A DNA stretch of 47,769 nt from Bacteroidota bacterium (GTDB lineage Bacteria; Bacteroidota; Ignavibacteria; Ignavibacteriales; Ignavibacteriaceae), in the NCBI GenBank assembly GCA_022562275.1, contig JADFPP010000019.1, positions 1 to 47,769 of the forward strand, written 5' to 3'. Below are positions 26,443-35,317 of this stretch, in pieces (the first letter of the stretch is position 1; every line of letters starts with the position of its first letter). A program made the translations under genes and the position numbers. Under the pieces are notes generated by a model. The model saw nothing but the letters and a program-made list of their open reading frames with translations, had not been told where the DNA came from and did not search any database.

Positions 26443-28069
26443 CAATTTAACCGGCAATGTTGAGATACAACTATTCAAAGGTGGTGTTTTCCAAACTATG
26501 ATATCATCATCAACCTCCAGTGACGGTTCTAAAGAATGGATTATACCTTCTGATCTAGAACCGGGCATTGATTACACAATTAGAATAACAAGTGTGGATG
26601 ATCCGAGTATTTTTGATTTCTCCGATACAAACTTTACAATAATCAGTAATCAAATTACTGTAATATCACCCAACGGCGGCGAAGGTTGGCTGATGGGAAC
26701 TCAACAAAATATCCAGTGGAGCGATAATCTTAGTGGCAATGTTGAGATACAACTGTTCAAGGGGGGAGAATTTCATTCGGAAATTGAAAATTCAACATCA
26801 AGTGACAGCTCTTTCATCTGGAATATTTCTGCATCATTAAAACAAGGTTATGATTATAAAATTAAGATCTTAAAAGTTAACGATGGTACTGTCTTTGATT
26901 TCTCTGATGAGAACTTTACTCTTGCAAACGAGATAATAGTAACATTTCCAAACGGAGCAGAGGTCTGGCAGGCAGGTACTTCACAATCTATTACCTGGAC
27001 AGATAATTTGGAAGGAGACGTTAAAATAGAGCTTTATAAAAGTGGGGTATTTAATTCAGAAATTATCAACTCAACGCCCAGTAATAGTTCCTACACGTGG
27101 GATATATCTAATAATCTTTTACCGGCTACCGATTATAAGATTAAAATTTCGAGTACTAATAACAACCAGATTACAGATTTCTCAGATAGTAACTTCACTT
27201 TAGAAGGCAAATTTATTGTAGTAACATCTCCTAATAACAGTGAGATATGGCAGGCAGGTACCACACACGAAATTCTTTGGCTTGATAACATTTCAGAGAA
27301 TGTAAGGATAGAACTGTACAAAGACGAAATTTTCGATATTGAAATTAATCCTTCAACCACTAGTGATGGAAGCAAATTATGGAATATTCCTTTTTTAATT
27401 GAGGGGGGTTCTAACTATAAAATTAAGATGACAAGTACGAATAACCCGGGTACTTATGATTTCTCTGACACCAGCTTTACTATAGTCAGTAATCAAATAA
27501 ATGTAACATCACCCAACGGCGGTGAGAGTTGGCTGATTGGGAGTCTGCATGAAATTATCTGGACTGATCAGTTAGATGGTGATGTTCAGATATTACTCTA
27601 CAAAGGTGGTATATTACATACAATTATAGCAGGGTCAACATCTAGTGATGGCTCCATTACCTGGACAGTTCCTTCAATTGAAGAAGGTAATGATTACAAG
27701 ATAAAAATATTGAGTGTGGTAACAGATGAAGTGTTTGATGAGTCAGATAGTAATTTTACTTTTACAAATTTTATAGATGTAACAGACCAGTTTAACGGAA
27801 TACCTCTTAATTATGGGCTGTTACAGAATTATCCCAATCCCTTTAACCCAACTACAACCATCTATTATGCATTACCAAAAGAAAGCTCTATTGAATTAAA
27901 GATATATGATGTTCTTGGTAATGAGATTATGACTTTTAGCGAGGAGCGACAATCGGCAGGTTATCATAAAATAGAGTTCGATGCTGCCAGATATAACAGT
28001 GGGGTTTATTTCTACAGACTTCAAGCAGGTATCTTTGTTGAAACAAAGAAAATGATCCTTCTTCGTTAA
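26381..28069 (+). CDS. T9SS-exported repeat protein, C-terminal part with sorting domain
   Basis: In this frame the protein resumes at about 26428 (IISWTDNLTGNV) and completes repeat 11, then repeats 12-15, and ends in an 80-residue type A sorting domain: NYPNPFNPTTTIYYALPK, KIYDVLGNE, AGYHKIEFDA, SGVYFYRLQAG and KKMILLR. That domain directs export through the type IX system and is cleaved on attachment to the surface. The nominal ATG at 26381 lies within the other frame and has no Shine-Dalgarno, so the part is unlikely to be made alone. Joined to the upstream part, the intact protein would have about 1520 residues and 15 repeats. Confidence 0.85.
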   Translation: MHYQTVVKTGRLKVHIISWTDNLTGNVEIQLFKGGVFQTMISSSTSSDGSKEWIIPSDLEPGIDYTIRITSVDDPSIFDFSDTNFTIISNQITVISPNGGEGWLMGTQQNIQWSDNLSGNVEIQLFKGGEFHSEIENSTSSDSSFIWNISASLKQGYDYKIKILKVNDGTVFDFSDENFTLANEIIVTFPNGAEVWQAGTSQSITWTDNLEGDVKIELYKSGVFNSEIINSTPSNSSYTWDISNNLLPATDYKIKISSTNNNQITDFSDSNFTLEGKFIVVTSPNNSEIWQAGTTHEILWLDNISENVRIELYKDEIFDIEINPSTTSDGSKLWNIPFLIEGGSNYKIKMTSTNNPGTYDFSDTSFTIVSNQINVTSPNGGESWLIGSLHEIIWTDQLDGDVQILLYKGGILHTIIAGSTSSDGSITWTVPSIEEGNDYKIKILSVVTDEVFDESDSNFTFTNFIDVTDQFNGIPLNYGLLQNYPNPFNPTTTIYYALPKESSIELKIYDVLGNEIMTFSEERQSAGYHKIEFDAARYNSGVYFYRLQAGIFVETKKMILLR

Positions 28070-28431
28070 AACTATGGAGGGCAGGTCCTTCTTCGTTAAT
28101 CCTGCCAGCTTGCAAGCTGAGAAAGTGGATAAATATTAATAGGATAAAATTAAAGAAAAATATCTCTTCTTGGTTTTTTATTCATTTAATGAGAATTAGA
28201 AAATCTACATAACCCTTTAATTAAAGGGCTCATTAAATATTATAAAAATCTCATTCACATCTGAGTTTTACAAAGAAACCCACTTCGCCCCCTCCTTCGA
28301 TAACTGTCGGTAGAAAGTAATCATGGAACTAAACGAAGTGTCTATAGTTTAATCACAGATAAATAGCATTGAGACAGTATATCTAATTTTATATATTAAA
28401 GCAACAATAAATAAATCTATTTGAACAGCAG
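28070..28431. other. intergenic region with hairpins
   Basis: 362 bp. The last 14 bases of the repeat-protein gene (TCCTTCTTCGTTAA, 28056-28069) recur at 28086-28099 inside a GGCAGG/CCTGCC hairpin (28080-28106). CAGCTTGCAAGCTG and CCCTTTAATTAAAGGG (28213-28228) are perfect palindromes. Any of these may end transcription, but none has a good T-run. No gene is seen. Confidence 0.4.
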
Positions 28432-29316
28432 ATGAAAAAAATAATTTTGATAATACTGATCGTCTCCTCATATATTTATCCACAGGAATTAAACTGCAAT
28501 GTTACAGTAAACTATCAGAATGTGCCTGTAAAAAATAGAGAGTTACTCGCAGATTTTGTAAATGTAATAACAGATTATATTAATACTACAAGATTCACCG
28601 ATTTATCCTGGGAAGGTGATAAAATAAATTGTACGTTTAATATTTTCTTTAATTCGGCTGGAAGTGATGTTAATTACAGTGCTCAACTAATTGTTATTAG
28701 TCAGCGACCGATATATCACTCCACAAGAAATTCACCTATTCTAACTATTAACGATGGACAATGGTCCTTCAATTATGAAGTTGGGCGGGCAATGTATGCG
28801 AATTTAGATGCCTTTGATGGGTTAACAAGTTTCCTCGATTTTTATGCGCTAATTACTATTGGGTTTGATTTGGATACCTGGGAGGAATTCGGCGGAACAC
28901 CTTATTTTAAAAAAGCATTTGATATTGTAAACCTTGCTTCTACAAGTAGTTTCTCAAATGGCTGGCTTCCGGGGAGTAATACTTATAATAGATGGACATT
29001 TGTGTCAAATTTATTAGATGAAAAATATTCTGACTTTCGTTCTGCTATTTTCAGTTACCATTATGGAATTGATATTTATGCACAAAACAAGCAAGAGGGA
29101 CAGCAAAGAATTGTTGACTTAATAAATGTTTTATACGATATGTACGAACGTGAGGGAATAATTAAAAGTGTATTTGTTAAAACTTTTTTTGATGCTAAAT
29201 ATACAGAGATCGTTGATCATCTTATGGATTATCAAGATAAAACGGTGATTATAAAATTAAAGAAAATCGATCCATCTCATGCCGGCAGGTATGATAATGT
29301 TCTGCGTGAAAGGTAA
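28432..29316 (+). CDS. porD: PorD-like type IX secretion protein (DUF4835)
   Basis: 294 residues with a short signal peptide (1-17) and the mature start QELNCNVTVNYQ, which is the opening of the DUF4835/PorD family. The later SFNYEVGRAMYANLDAFDGLTSFLDFYALITIGFDLDTWEEFGGTPYF region matches the conserved core. PorD is required for type IX secretion in Porphyromonas, and its exact place in the machine is not settled. It lies downstream of a type IX cargo gene on the same strand, although the 362-bp gap suggests its own promoter. Confidence 0.85.
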   Translation: MKKIILIILIVSSYIYPQELNCNVTVNYQNVPVKNRELLADFVNVITDYINTTRFTDLSWEGDKINCTFNIFFNSAGSDVNYSAQLIVISQRPIYHSTRNSPILTINDGQWSFNYEVGRAMYANLDAFDGLTSFLDFYALITIGFDLDTWEEFGGTPYFKKAFDIVNLASTSSFSNGWLPGSNTYNRWTFVSNLLDEKYSDFRSAIFSYHYGIDIYAQNKQEGQQRIVDLINVLYDMYEREGIIKSVFVKTFFDAKYTEIVDHLMDYQDKTVIIKLKKIDPSHAGRYDNVLRER

Positions 29317-29378
29317 AACTAAAAATCAAATATTATATCTTTTTTAATTCAGGTTATAAATAATATCTTTATCCTAAA

Positions 29379-30500
29379 TTAAATATTAATTTCCCATATC
29401 CTATATTTTTTGTATTTCTCAGCTTTCATTAATTTTAGCCCGCGGTTCATCATATCATTATCTTCCAACACCCAGCTTGCTTCACCTTTGTCAATTCCTA
29501 ATTTATGTGCTCTTTCAAGTATATCCCAATATAAAACAGCATCAAGTCCCTTTTTCTGAAATTCGGGAATTATACCAAGCGTTAAAACTCTTGCCCAGGT
29601 AATTTTCTTTTTTTGAGTAAATAGTTTTATAAAATTGAAAGGGAAAAGACGACCATTCATGTTTTTGAAAATCTGGTTATAATCTAACATTACTAATGCT
29701 GCGCCAACTAATTCGTCTCCAATCGTCCCGAATAAAACTAAAGATGGTTCAGCTATTGGTTTCAGGTCTTTAGCCATTGCATCAATTTGTTCTTCGGTCA
29801 TCGGAACAAAACCCCAGTTTGGGGCCCAAGCTTTGTTATAAACGTATTTAAACTTTTCAAGATCCCTATCAAAGTTTTTCATATCGAGTTGGGTTACTTT
29901 TATATTATATCTTTTCTTTACAATTTCCTGTCCTCTTCTTAGTTTATCGGATGATGTAACTTTGGAATATTCTAATTTCCAAGCATACATATCTTTAGCT
30001 TTTTTCATGCCGTAATTTTCACAAAGGTTGTTATAATATTTTGGATTGTACGTCATAAGAATTCGGGGTGAATCATCATATCCTTCCAGCAGCATGCCCC
30101 ATTCATCATTACTGGATGGATTTGCCGGACCCATCATCTTTTTTAATCCTTTTTTGTTCAGCCAGTTTTTTGCTGTATCAAATAAAACATTAGCAGTTTG
30201 CTGATCATTAATGCACTCAAAAAATCCAAAGAAACCAGCATTATCATTATGATATTTTAAGTGCATATCATTTTTTATCGCTGCAATTCTTCCAACTAAT
30301 TTTCCATCTTTTTCTGCAAGGAAGTATTCAGCTTCAGCGTGTTTGAAGAAGGGGTTTTTTTCCTTATTGAGTAATTTTTTCCTTTCCATTATAAGTGGCG
30401 GAACCCAGTATTTATCATCTTTATAAATTTCCCATTGGAATTTGATAAACTTCATCAATTCTTTTTTATTTTGAACCGTTCTAATTTTAATTGAAGCCAT
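29379..30500 (-). CDS. GNAT-like acyltransferase, candidate bacterial ceramide synthase
   Basis: A 373-residue protein from the ATG at 30500, preceded by AGAAGA; a TTG at 30515 would add five residues. The first 190 residues carry YWVPPLIMERKKLL and AEYFLAEKDGKLVGRIAAI, a GNAT-type strand pair, then MMGPANPSSNDEWGMLLEGY, which is conserved in this family. A second GNAT-like half ends with LTLGIIPEFQKKGLDAVLY. Proteins of this type neighbour serine palmitoyltransferase in many bacteria, and the bacterial ceramide synthase of Caulobacter belongs to a GNAT-like family. Here spt is 76 bp upstream on the same strand. The ceramide role is inferred from family and context. Confidence 0.75.
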   Translation of the reverse strand: MASIKIRTVQNKKELMKFIKFQWEIYKDDKYWVPPLIMERKKLLNKEKNPFFKHAEAEYFLAEKDGKLVGRIAAIKNDMHLKYHNDNAGFFGFFECINDQQTANVLFDTAKNWLNKKGLKKMMGPANPSSNDEWGMLLEGYDDSPRILMTYNPKYYNNLCENYGMKKAKDMYAWKLEYSKVTSSDKLRRGQEIVKKRYNIKVTQLDMKNFDRDLEKFKYVYNKAWAPNWGFVPMTEEQIDAMAKDLKPIAEPSLVLFGTIGDELVGAALVMLDYNQIFKNMNGRLFPFNFIKLFTQKKKITWARVLTLGIIPEFQKKGLDAVLYWDILERAHKLGIDKGEASWVLEDNDMMNRGLKLMKAEKYKKYRIWEINI

Positions 30501-30576
30501 AGTAAATCTTCTCAAATAAAAAAAGCATACACATCAATTATATGAGTATGCTTCTATATAAATAAAAAACGAACAA

Positions 30577-31767
30577 TTAAATTAATCCTAATTGTTTCCC
30601 AGCTTTTTCAAAGGCATCGATTATCTCATCCAGATGTTCTTTTTCGTGTGTTGCCATGTAACTTGTACGCATCATCTGTCTTCCCTCCGGAACACCGGGA
30701 GGTAAAAAGACATTAACAAATACACCACCGTCATACAGCATTTTCCACATCTGCAAAGCAATTTCGTCGTTACCGATCATTACCGGAACGATAGCTGTTC
30801 TGCCGTCAATAACATTAAATCCTTTTTTCTTTAAACCTTCTCTCATATAATTAGCATTGCTAATTAGCTTCTCAACTCTTTCAGGTTCTTCTTCTAAAAT
30901 ATCCAATGCTGCAAGAGCTGCAGCAACTGATGCTGGCGTTGGTGAAGCACTAAATATTAATGCGGGTGAGAAATGTTTAATAAAATTAATTACTCTTTCG
31001 GGTCCAGCAACAAAACCACCGAGCGATGCGAAAGTTTTACTAAAGGTTCCCATTGTCAGGTCGATGTCCTTCTCAAGACCGAATTCGCTAGCAGTACCTC
31101 TTCCGCCTTTTCCAATCACACCAACAGAATGTGCATCATCAATCATTATCTTTGCATTATTCTCTTTTGCAATTTTTACCAAGGTTGGTAGATCAACTAT
31201 TTCACCACCGGTACTGAATACTCCATCGCTGACTAAAAGTTTGGGTGTCTCCTTGGGTATTTTTGACATTACCTTTTGCAGGTTTTCCATATCTTTATGT
31301 TTATAACGCGCAAGCCCTCCCATAGCACCTTTTGCCATTAAAGTTGCGGCAACAATGCAAGCGTGATTATCTTTATCAGAAATAACGTATTCATTTCTTC
31401 CTACCAAAGTAGGTATTATACCTTGAGCAGTTTGATAACCTGTGCTAAATAACAAGACGGATTCTGTACCGAAAAATTTTGCAAGTCGTTCTTCTAATTC
31501 TATATGCAAATCTAGTGTGCCGGTAAGATATCTTGACCCGGAACAGCCCGTGCCATATTTTTCAATAGCTTTAATAGCTGCTTCAATTACACGTGGATGC
31601 CCTGTAAGCCCTAAATAATTATTAGAACCAGCCATAATTTTTTTCTTTCCCTCAATTTGTACAACAGGTCCTTCATTGGCTTCTATAGCACGAAAATAAG
31701 GATAAACACCCGATGCTTTAACTTCATCAGCACGCGTGAATTCATGACACTTTTTAAATATGTTCAA
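30577..31767 (-). CDS. spt: serine palmitoyltransferase-like alpha-oxoamine synthase
   Basis: A 396-residue PLP enzyme that condenses serine with an acyl thioester to 3-ketosphinganine. It has [10 protein letters not shown] near the start, [18 protein letters not shown] (His135, cofactor stacking), DDAHSVG and [13 protein letters not shown] with the Schiff-base Lys244. The C-terminal [19 protein letters not shown] segment is typical of bacterial Spt. The paralogues KBL and BioF share the fold; the YPYFR and GTFSKTFAS forms plus the neighbouring GNAT and SDR genes favour Spt. It is first in a two-gene minus-strand operon. Confidence 0.85.
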   Translation of the reverse strand: MNIFKKCHEFTRADEVKASGVYPYFRAIEANEGPVVQIEGKKKIMAGSNNYLGLTGHPRVIEAAIKAIEKYGTGCSGSRYLTGTLDLHIELEERLAKFFGTESVLLFSTGYQTAQGIIPTLVGRNEYVISDKDNHACIVAATLMAKGAMGGLARYKHKDMENLQKVMSKIPKETPKLLVSDGVFSTGGEIVDLPTLVKIAKENNAKIMIDDAHSVGVIGKGGRGTASEFGLEKDIDLTMGTFSKTFASLGGFVAGPERVINFIKHFSPALIFSASPTPASVAAALAALDILEEEPERVEKLISNANYMREGLKKKGFNVIDGRTAIVPVMIGNDEIALQMWKMLYDGGVFVNVFLPPGVPEGRQMMRTSYMATHEKEHLDEIIDAFEKAGKQLGLI

Positions 31768-31865
31768 CTATTCCTCCAAAGAATATAAAAGGTTTGAAAA
31801 AAAATAAGAAAAAAAATAGAATCGAAATAAAAATGAATTCGTATTTAATCTTGACGAAAATTGTC

Positions 31866-31873
31866 TAAATTTG
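31866..31873 (+). promoter_or_regulatory. candidate -7 element (TAnnTTTG) for the SDR gene
   Basis: TAAATTTG lies 41 bases before the ATG of the SDR gene in the 147-bp divergent region shared with spt. A TTG (31851) stands only 12 bases upstream and does not fit the normal spacing, so support is weak. Confidence 0.3.
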
Positions 31874-31914
31874 TAACAAATCTATTACTTATTTGTCTGA
31901 AAATTAAATAAACT

Positions 31915-32907
31915 ATGGAATCAAAACAAATTGCAGTAGTCACGGGTTCAAATGGATTTATAGGCAGTCATTTAGTTGATCTTCTAATTAAAGAAGGATT
32001 TTTAGTTAGATGTATTGTGAGAGAGTCCAGTAACCTTAGATGGCTTGATGGAAAAGATATAGAAATTATTAAATGCGGATTATTTGATAAAGCAGGATTA
32101 GAAGCGGCATTAAAGAATGCAGATTATATTTATCACGTAGCCGGAGTGGTAAAATCTAAAACCAAAGAGGGTTATTATAAGGGAAATGTTGAAACAACTC
32201 GCAACCTGCTTGATGTAGCTATTGAACAAAATAAAAATTTAAAAAGATTTGTTATTGTCAGCAGTCAAACTGTAACCGGACCGTCGCTGAATAGTAAACC
32301 TGTAAATGAAGAAACCAAATGTGCACCTTTAACAACTTACGGCAGAAGTAAATATGATGAAGAAAAATTAGCACTTTCGTATAAAGATAAATTACCAATA
32401 ACAATTTGCAGAGCACCCGCAGTTTACGGCGAGAGAGATACGGAGATTTTTATTTATTTCCAGAATTTTGCAAAAGGTATTACAACAAAAATTGGTTTTG
32501 ATAAAAAGATACTTAACTTAATTCATGTTGCTGATCTTGTTGAAGGATTTTACTTGGCAGCAATGTCAGAAAAAGCAATTGGTGAAATTTACTTTATTAG
32601 CTCTGAAAAGTTTTATTCGTGGGATGAAGTTAATGCTATAACATCGAAGGTTTTAAATAAGAAAGTAATTAAAATTTTTGTGCCGCATTTCCTTGTTTAT
32701 ATACTTGCGGCAATTTCTCAATTCTTTTCATTATTCTCTTCAAAAGCTGCAACACTAAATCTGGAAAAGGCAAAAGATCTTGTTCAGCATGCCTGGATAT
32801 GCGATACATCAAAAGCCATGAGAGATTTTGGATATCGGCAAAATATTTCAATTGAAGAAGGAGTTAAAAGAACCTGTGAATGGTATAAAGAAATGAAGTG
32901 GATATAA
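31915..32907 (+). CDS. extended SDR (NAD-dependent epimerase/dehydratase), candidate CerR
   Basis: 330 residues. The NAD-binding loop is VVTGSNGFIGSHL (TGxxGxxG, residues 10-17), and the catalytic pair is in TYGRSKYDEE (Tyr142, Lys146) with the SSQTVTG serine upstream. The 250-290 region is hydrophobic and could touch the membrane. It is divergent from spt. In bacterial ceramide synthesis the ketone is reduced by CerR, an NAD-dependent epimerase-like SDR rather than the eukaryotic type of reductase. That family and this position make 3-keto(dihydro)ceramide or 3-ketosphinganine reduction the likely role, but the assignment is by context. Confidence 0.75.
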   Translation: MESKQIAVVTGSNGFIGSHLVDLLIKEGFLVRCIVRESSNLRWLDGKDIEIIKCGLFDKAGLEAALKNADYIYHVAGVVKSKTKEGYYKGNVETTRNLLDVAIEQNKNLKRFVIVSSQTVTGPSLNSKPVNEETKCAPLTTYGRSKYDEEKLALSYKDKLPITICRAPAVYGERDTEIFIYFQNFAKGITTKIGFDKKILNLIHVADLVEGFYLAAMSEKAIGEIYFISSEKFYSWDEVNAITSKVLNKKVIKIFVPHFLVYILAAISQFFSLFSSKAATLNLEKAKDLVQHAWICDTSKAMRDFGYRQNISIEEGVKRTCEWYKEMKWI

Positions 32908-33000
32908 AAACAAATTGTTATGAGTTTATTTTATTAGAATAATGAAATTATTGTTATTATTTCTTCACTTAAATGTGTTTACTTTTTATCCTATTAAACA

Positions 33001-33080
33001 GACCACGAAGTGGTCAAACGTTTGTAAAAAGAGATAAAAGAATAAAATTAAAACGATGCCGAAGGTATCGAAGATAAATC
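33001..33080. repeat. palindromic end of the IS200-like element (left end)
   Basis: Starts with the palindrome GACCACGAAGTGGTC and continues AAACGTTTGTAAA, then a CGAT...ATCG hairpin at 33053-33069. The same 80 bp recurs at 33685 and 33871. It lies directly upstream of the transposase gene. Confidence 0.75.
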
Positions 33081-33108
33081 GTATTTGAATAACAAAACGG
33101 AGCATAGT

Positions 33109-33564
33109 ATGGCTGGAACTTTTCATCAAATTTATATTCAAATTGTTTTTGGAGTAAGAAGCAGAGACAGAATTATCCCTCAAAGTAAAAAGACAACTCT
33201 CCATAAATACATTACCGGTGTAGTACAAAATAATAAATGTAAAATGATCTGTATTAATTCTGTTCCTGATCATCTGCATTTTTTAATGGGATTGCATCCA
33301 ACAATCTGTATATCCAATTTAGTGAAAGATATTAAATTATCTGCAAGCGATCTCATCAAAAAAGAAAAATGGGTTGCAGGAAAGTTTTACTGGCAAGCTG
33401 GTTTCGGTGCTTTTTCATACTCCCGGTCAGATATTGATAAAGTATGTAGATATATTAATAATCAAGAAGAACATCACAAGAGAATAACTTTTAAGGAAGA
33501 GTACGAAGCGCTGTTAAAAGAGTTTCAGGTTGAGTATGACCCCAAATATGTTTTGGACTTTTAA
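33109..33564 (+). CDS. tnpA: IS200/IS605-type Y1 transposase
   Basis: 151 residues from the ATG at 33109; an upstream start at 33085 would add eight atypical residues. It is a HUH single-strand transposase. The opening MAGTFHQIYIQIVFGVR and the VPDHLHFLMG motif (His-U-His) bind metal, and RYINNQEEHH holds the catalytic tyrosine. WQAGFGAFSYSRSDI is conserved in the Bacteroidota group of these enzymes. No TnpB is present. Palindromic end units lie on both sides, as expected for an enzyme that recognises hairpins in single-stranded DNA. It appears intact. Confidence 0.9.
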   Translation: MAGTFHQIYIQIVFGVRSRDRIIPQSKKTTLHKYITGVVQNNKCKMICINSVPDHLHFLMGLHPTICISNLVKDIKLSASDLIKKEKWVAGKFYWQAGFGAFSYSRSDIDKVCRYINNQEEHHKRITFKEEYEALLKEFQVEYDPKYVLDF

Positions 33565-33684
33565 AATAGTATTTTGTTCAACTGCTTGGAAGTTTAGTAA
33601 TCTTGAGATAGCAGCAAAACTTTATCTAAATTTTCTCAGCATATTCATCAGTAAAGATAATCAAACTGTTTTATCTAATAAATT

Positions 33685-33861
33685 GACCACGAAGTGGTCA
33701 AATGTTTGTAAAGAGATAAAAGAATAAAACTACAACGATGTCGAGGATATCGAAGGGAAATGTTATTGTCATAAATTGGAGAGTAAACTTCAACCACTTA
33801 GCGGTTGACAATATCACATTCCTATTTTAAGTTTTTACAAACATTAAACTGCTTCGCAGTT
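33685..33861. repeat. palindrome-bounded unit 1 (non-autonomous IS200-like derivative)
   Basis: Begins GACCACGAAGTGGTC, contains CGAT...ATCG and AACCACTTAGCGGTT hairpins, and ends AACTGCTTCGCAGTT. Each end has the palindrome followed inward by GTTTGTAAA in inverted orientation. It has no gene. A second copy starts 186 bp later. Confidence 0.75.
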
Positions 33862-33870
33862 ATAAGAGTA

Positions 33871-34047
33871 GACCACAAAGTGGTCAAACGTTTGTAAAGA
33901 GATAAAAGAATAAAACTACAACGATGTCGAGGGTATCGAAGGGAAATGTTGTTCTCATTAATTAGAGAGTAAACTTCAACCGCTTCGCGGTTGACAATAT
34001 CACATTCCTATTTTAAGTTTTTACAAACATTAAACTGCTTCGCTGTT
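33871..34047. repeat. palindrome-bounded unit 2 (tandem copy)
   Basis: Nearly the same as unit 1, with GACCACAAAGTGGTC at the start, AACCGCTTCGCGGTT inside and AACTGCTTCGCTGTT at the end. The exact 186-bp period indicates a tandem duplication or repeated insertion. The paired changes in some arms (for example AACCACTTAGCGGTT against AACCGCTTCGCGGTT) affect hairpin quality. Confidence 0.75.
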
Positions 34048-34121
34048 TTAAGGTTCAAACATTATCTAATAGAAAATCATTCTATCAAGTAACAGTTTAA
34101 TTACTGAATAAAAACAATCCC

Positions 34122-34529
34122 CTAATTATTCTCTGCACCTTCATCAATCCAGGTTTTAACACCTTGTATTTGTTTAGATGTTAAAGGTAAAAAAGGTGAA
34201 CCTGCTGGAGGCATTGGGGGAAATCCCTGGCGCCCTTCAATCGTCCATACTAATACACTATTATTAGATACACTTGGTACAACTATTCGCCCATCAACAA
34301 AACCTGACCAAACAGTCAAATCTAATCCTGCATCCAGTCTGCCGTTTCCGTGGCAGCTCACACATTTCAATTCAAATATTGGAGCAATATCCTTAGAATA
34401 ACTTACATTTGAATCAGGAATTTCCCTGTTATCTAAATCCTGAACTGTAATTGTATCATCGCAACCAAGGAATGAAATTATTAATCCACTAATAAATAAT
34501 GTTTTTAGGTAATTATGCATTATTTTCAT
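34122..34529 (-). CDS. mono-heme c-type cytochrome lipoprotein (planctomycete cytochrome C-like)
   Basis: 135 residues. A lipoprotein signal ends FLGC (Cys23). KDIAPIFELKCVSCHGNGR holds the CxxCH heme site (Cys56, Cys59, His60), and GRQGFPPMPPAGSPFLPLTS supplies the usual Met ligand region. IAPIF...CxxCHG...GLDL plus the final IQGVKTWIDEGA is the PSCyt1-like pattern. It probably sits in the envelope as an electron carrier or a domain of unknown partner. No oxidase genes are nearby. The start is the ATG at 34529; an internal ATG at residue 4 is also possible. Confidence 0.85.
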   Translation of the reverse strand: MKIMHNYLKTLFISGLIISFLGCDDTITVQDLDNREIPDSNVSYSKDIAPIFELKCVSCHGNGRLDAGLDLTVWSGFVDGRIVVPSVSNNSVLVWTIEGRQGFPPMPPAGSPFLPLTSKQIQGVKTWIDEGAENN

Positions 34530-34618
34530 TCTTATAAAATAAAAATTTATGTGATATACAATTGTAATTCAATGCTATTAGGAGCATCAAAAGATAATTA
34601 TTTTCAATTGTAAATTTT

Positions 34619-34655
34619 GGGGCTATAACTCAGTTGGAAGAGCGAATGACTGGCA
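34619..34655 (+). pseudogene. 5' half of a tRNA-Ala gene
   Basis: These 37 bases match the first 37 of the intact tRNA-Ala at 35554 with five or six changes (for example ATAACTC for ATAGCTC) and stop right after the anticodon. No 3' half follows. It is a partial copy 935 bp upstream in the same orientation, enclosing a lipoprotein gene between the two. Confidence 0.75.
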
Positions 34656-34736
34656 AATAAACGCTATTCTGTTTATAGCACAAATATGTACATATATTTT
34701 AACTTATTTCGTAATTTTGTGATAGCTTTTTAACTT

Positions 34737-34767
34737 AAAACGACTCATTGAAAGAGTCGTTTTTTTA
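34737..34767 (+). terminator. Rho-independent terminator
   Basis: AACGACTC-ATTGAAA-GAGTCGTT followed by seven T. It lies after the half tRNA and before the lipoprotein gene, so it would have terminated the original tRNA transcript or a read-through. Confidence 0.8.
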
Positions 34768-34831
34768 TACTTCTGTAAATGGAAGTAAATAACATTTTTC
34801 ATTATCATTTACATAAACAACAGGAAAAATA

Positions 34832-35317
34832 ATGAAGACTTTTTATACACTTCTTTTATTAGTGCTGTTCTTTCTTGGCTGTTCATCAGACAGATATGAA
34901 ACAAGCAATGTACATATTATTAAAAATTATAAGACTTTATCTGAGAGTGTAATAGCAGGTGACGGTTCATTATTAATTATGAGCTACGTTGCTTGGTACG
35001 ATAAACACAGTAATAGTTTTTTTATTGAGGTAAGAAGTATAGATTATATAGAAAAATTGACAATAGAAAATCCGATATATTATAATGGAAGTGAAAATGT
35101 AAAATTGGTAGCATCAGTACCAGAAGCTGATGATTTTAATGACCAGGTTTTTAAAATCTTTATAGAACAGGATGTATTTAAATCAATAGTTGAAAATGGC
35201 TATCATATATCTTTCAGAGTTTTAAAACCTGTTATAGGTAAAAATACTTTTTTCATTAATAAAACTGTAAAAGAAAAAAAAGATTTACTAGATTTCTATA
35301 GTAACGTTAAATTTTAA
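34832..35317 (+). CDS. hypothetical lipoprotein
   Basis: 161 residues, family not recognised. A clear lipoprotein signal ends FFLGCSS (Cys17), so the product should be an envelope lipoprotein. The mature part mixes strands and helices (LLIMSYVAWYDKHSNSFFIE, FNDQVFKIFIEQD, GYHISFRVLKP) and has no cysteine besides the lipidated one. It is the only gene between the half tRNA-Ala and the intact tRNA-Ala, so it may be cargo of a small insertion. A GGAAAAA stretch precedes the ATG. Confidence 0.65.
   Translation: MKTFYTLLLLVLFFLGCSSDRYETSNVHIIKNYKTLSESVIAGDGSLLIMSYVAWYDKHSNSFFIEVRSIDYIEKLTIENPIYYNGSENVKLVASVPEADDFNDQVFKIFIEQDVFKSIVENGYHISFRVLKPVIGKNTFFINKTVKEKKDLLDFYSNVKF

Noticed and set aside
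23560-27780. Regular repeats of about 280 bp that could be mistaken for a CRISPR or satellite array
   Set aside because: The period keeps one reading frame and encodes a repeated beta domain; unit length and divergence do not fit CRISPR.
30857-31306. A 149-codon + strand ORF opposite spt
   Set aside because: It is a mirror frame of the conserved spt gene and has no recognisable motifs.
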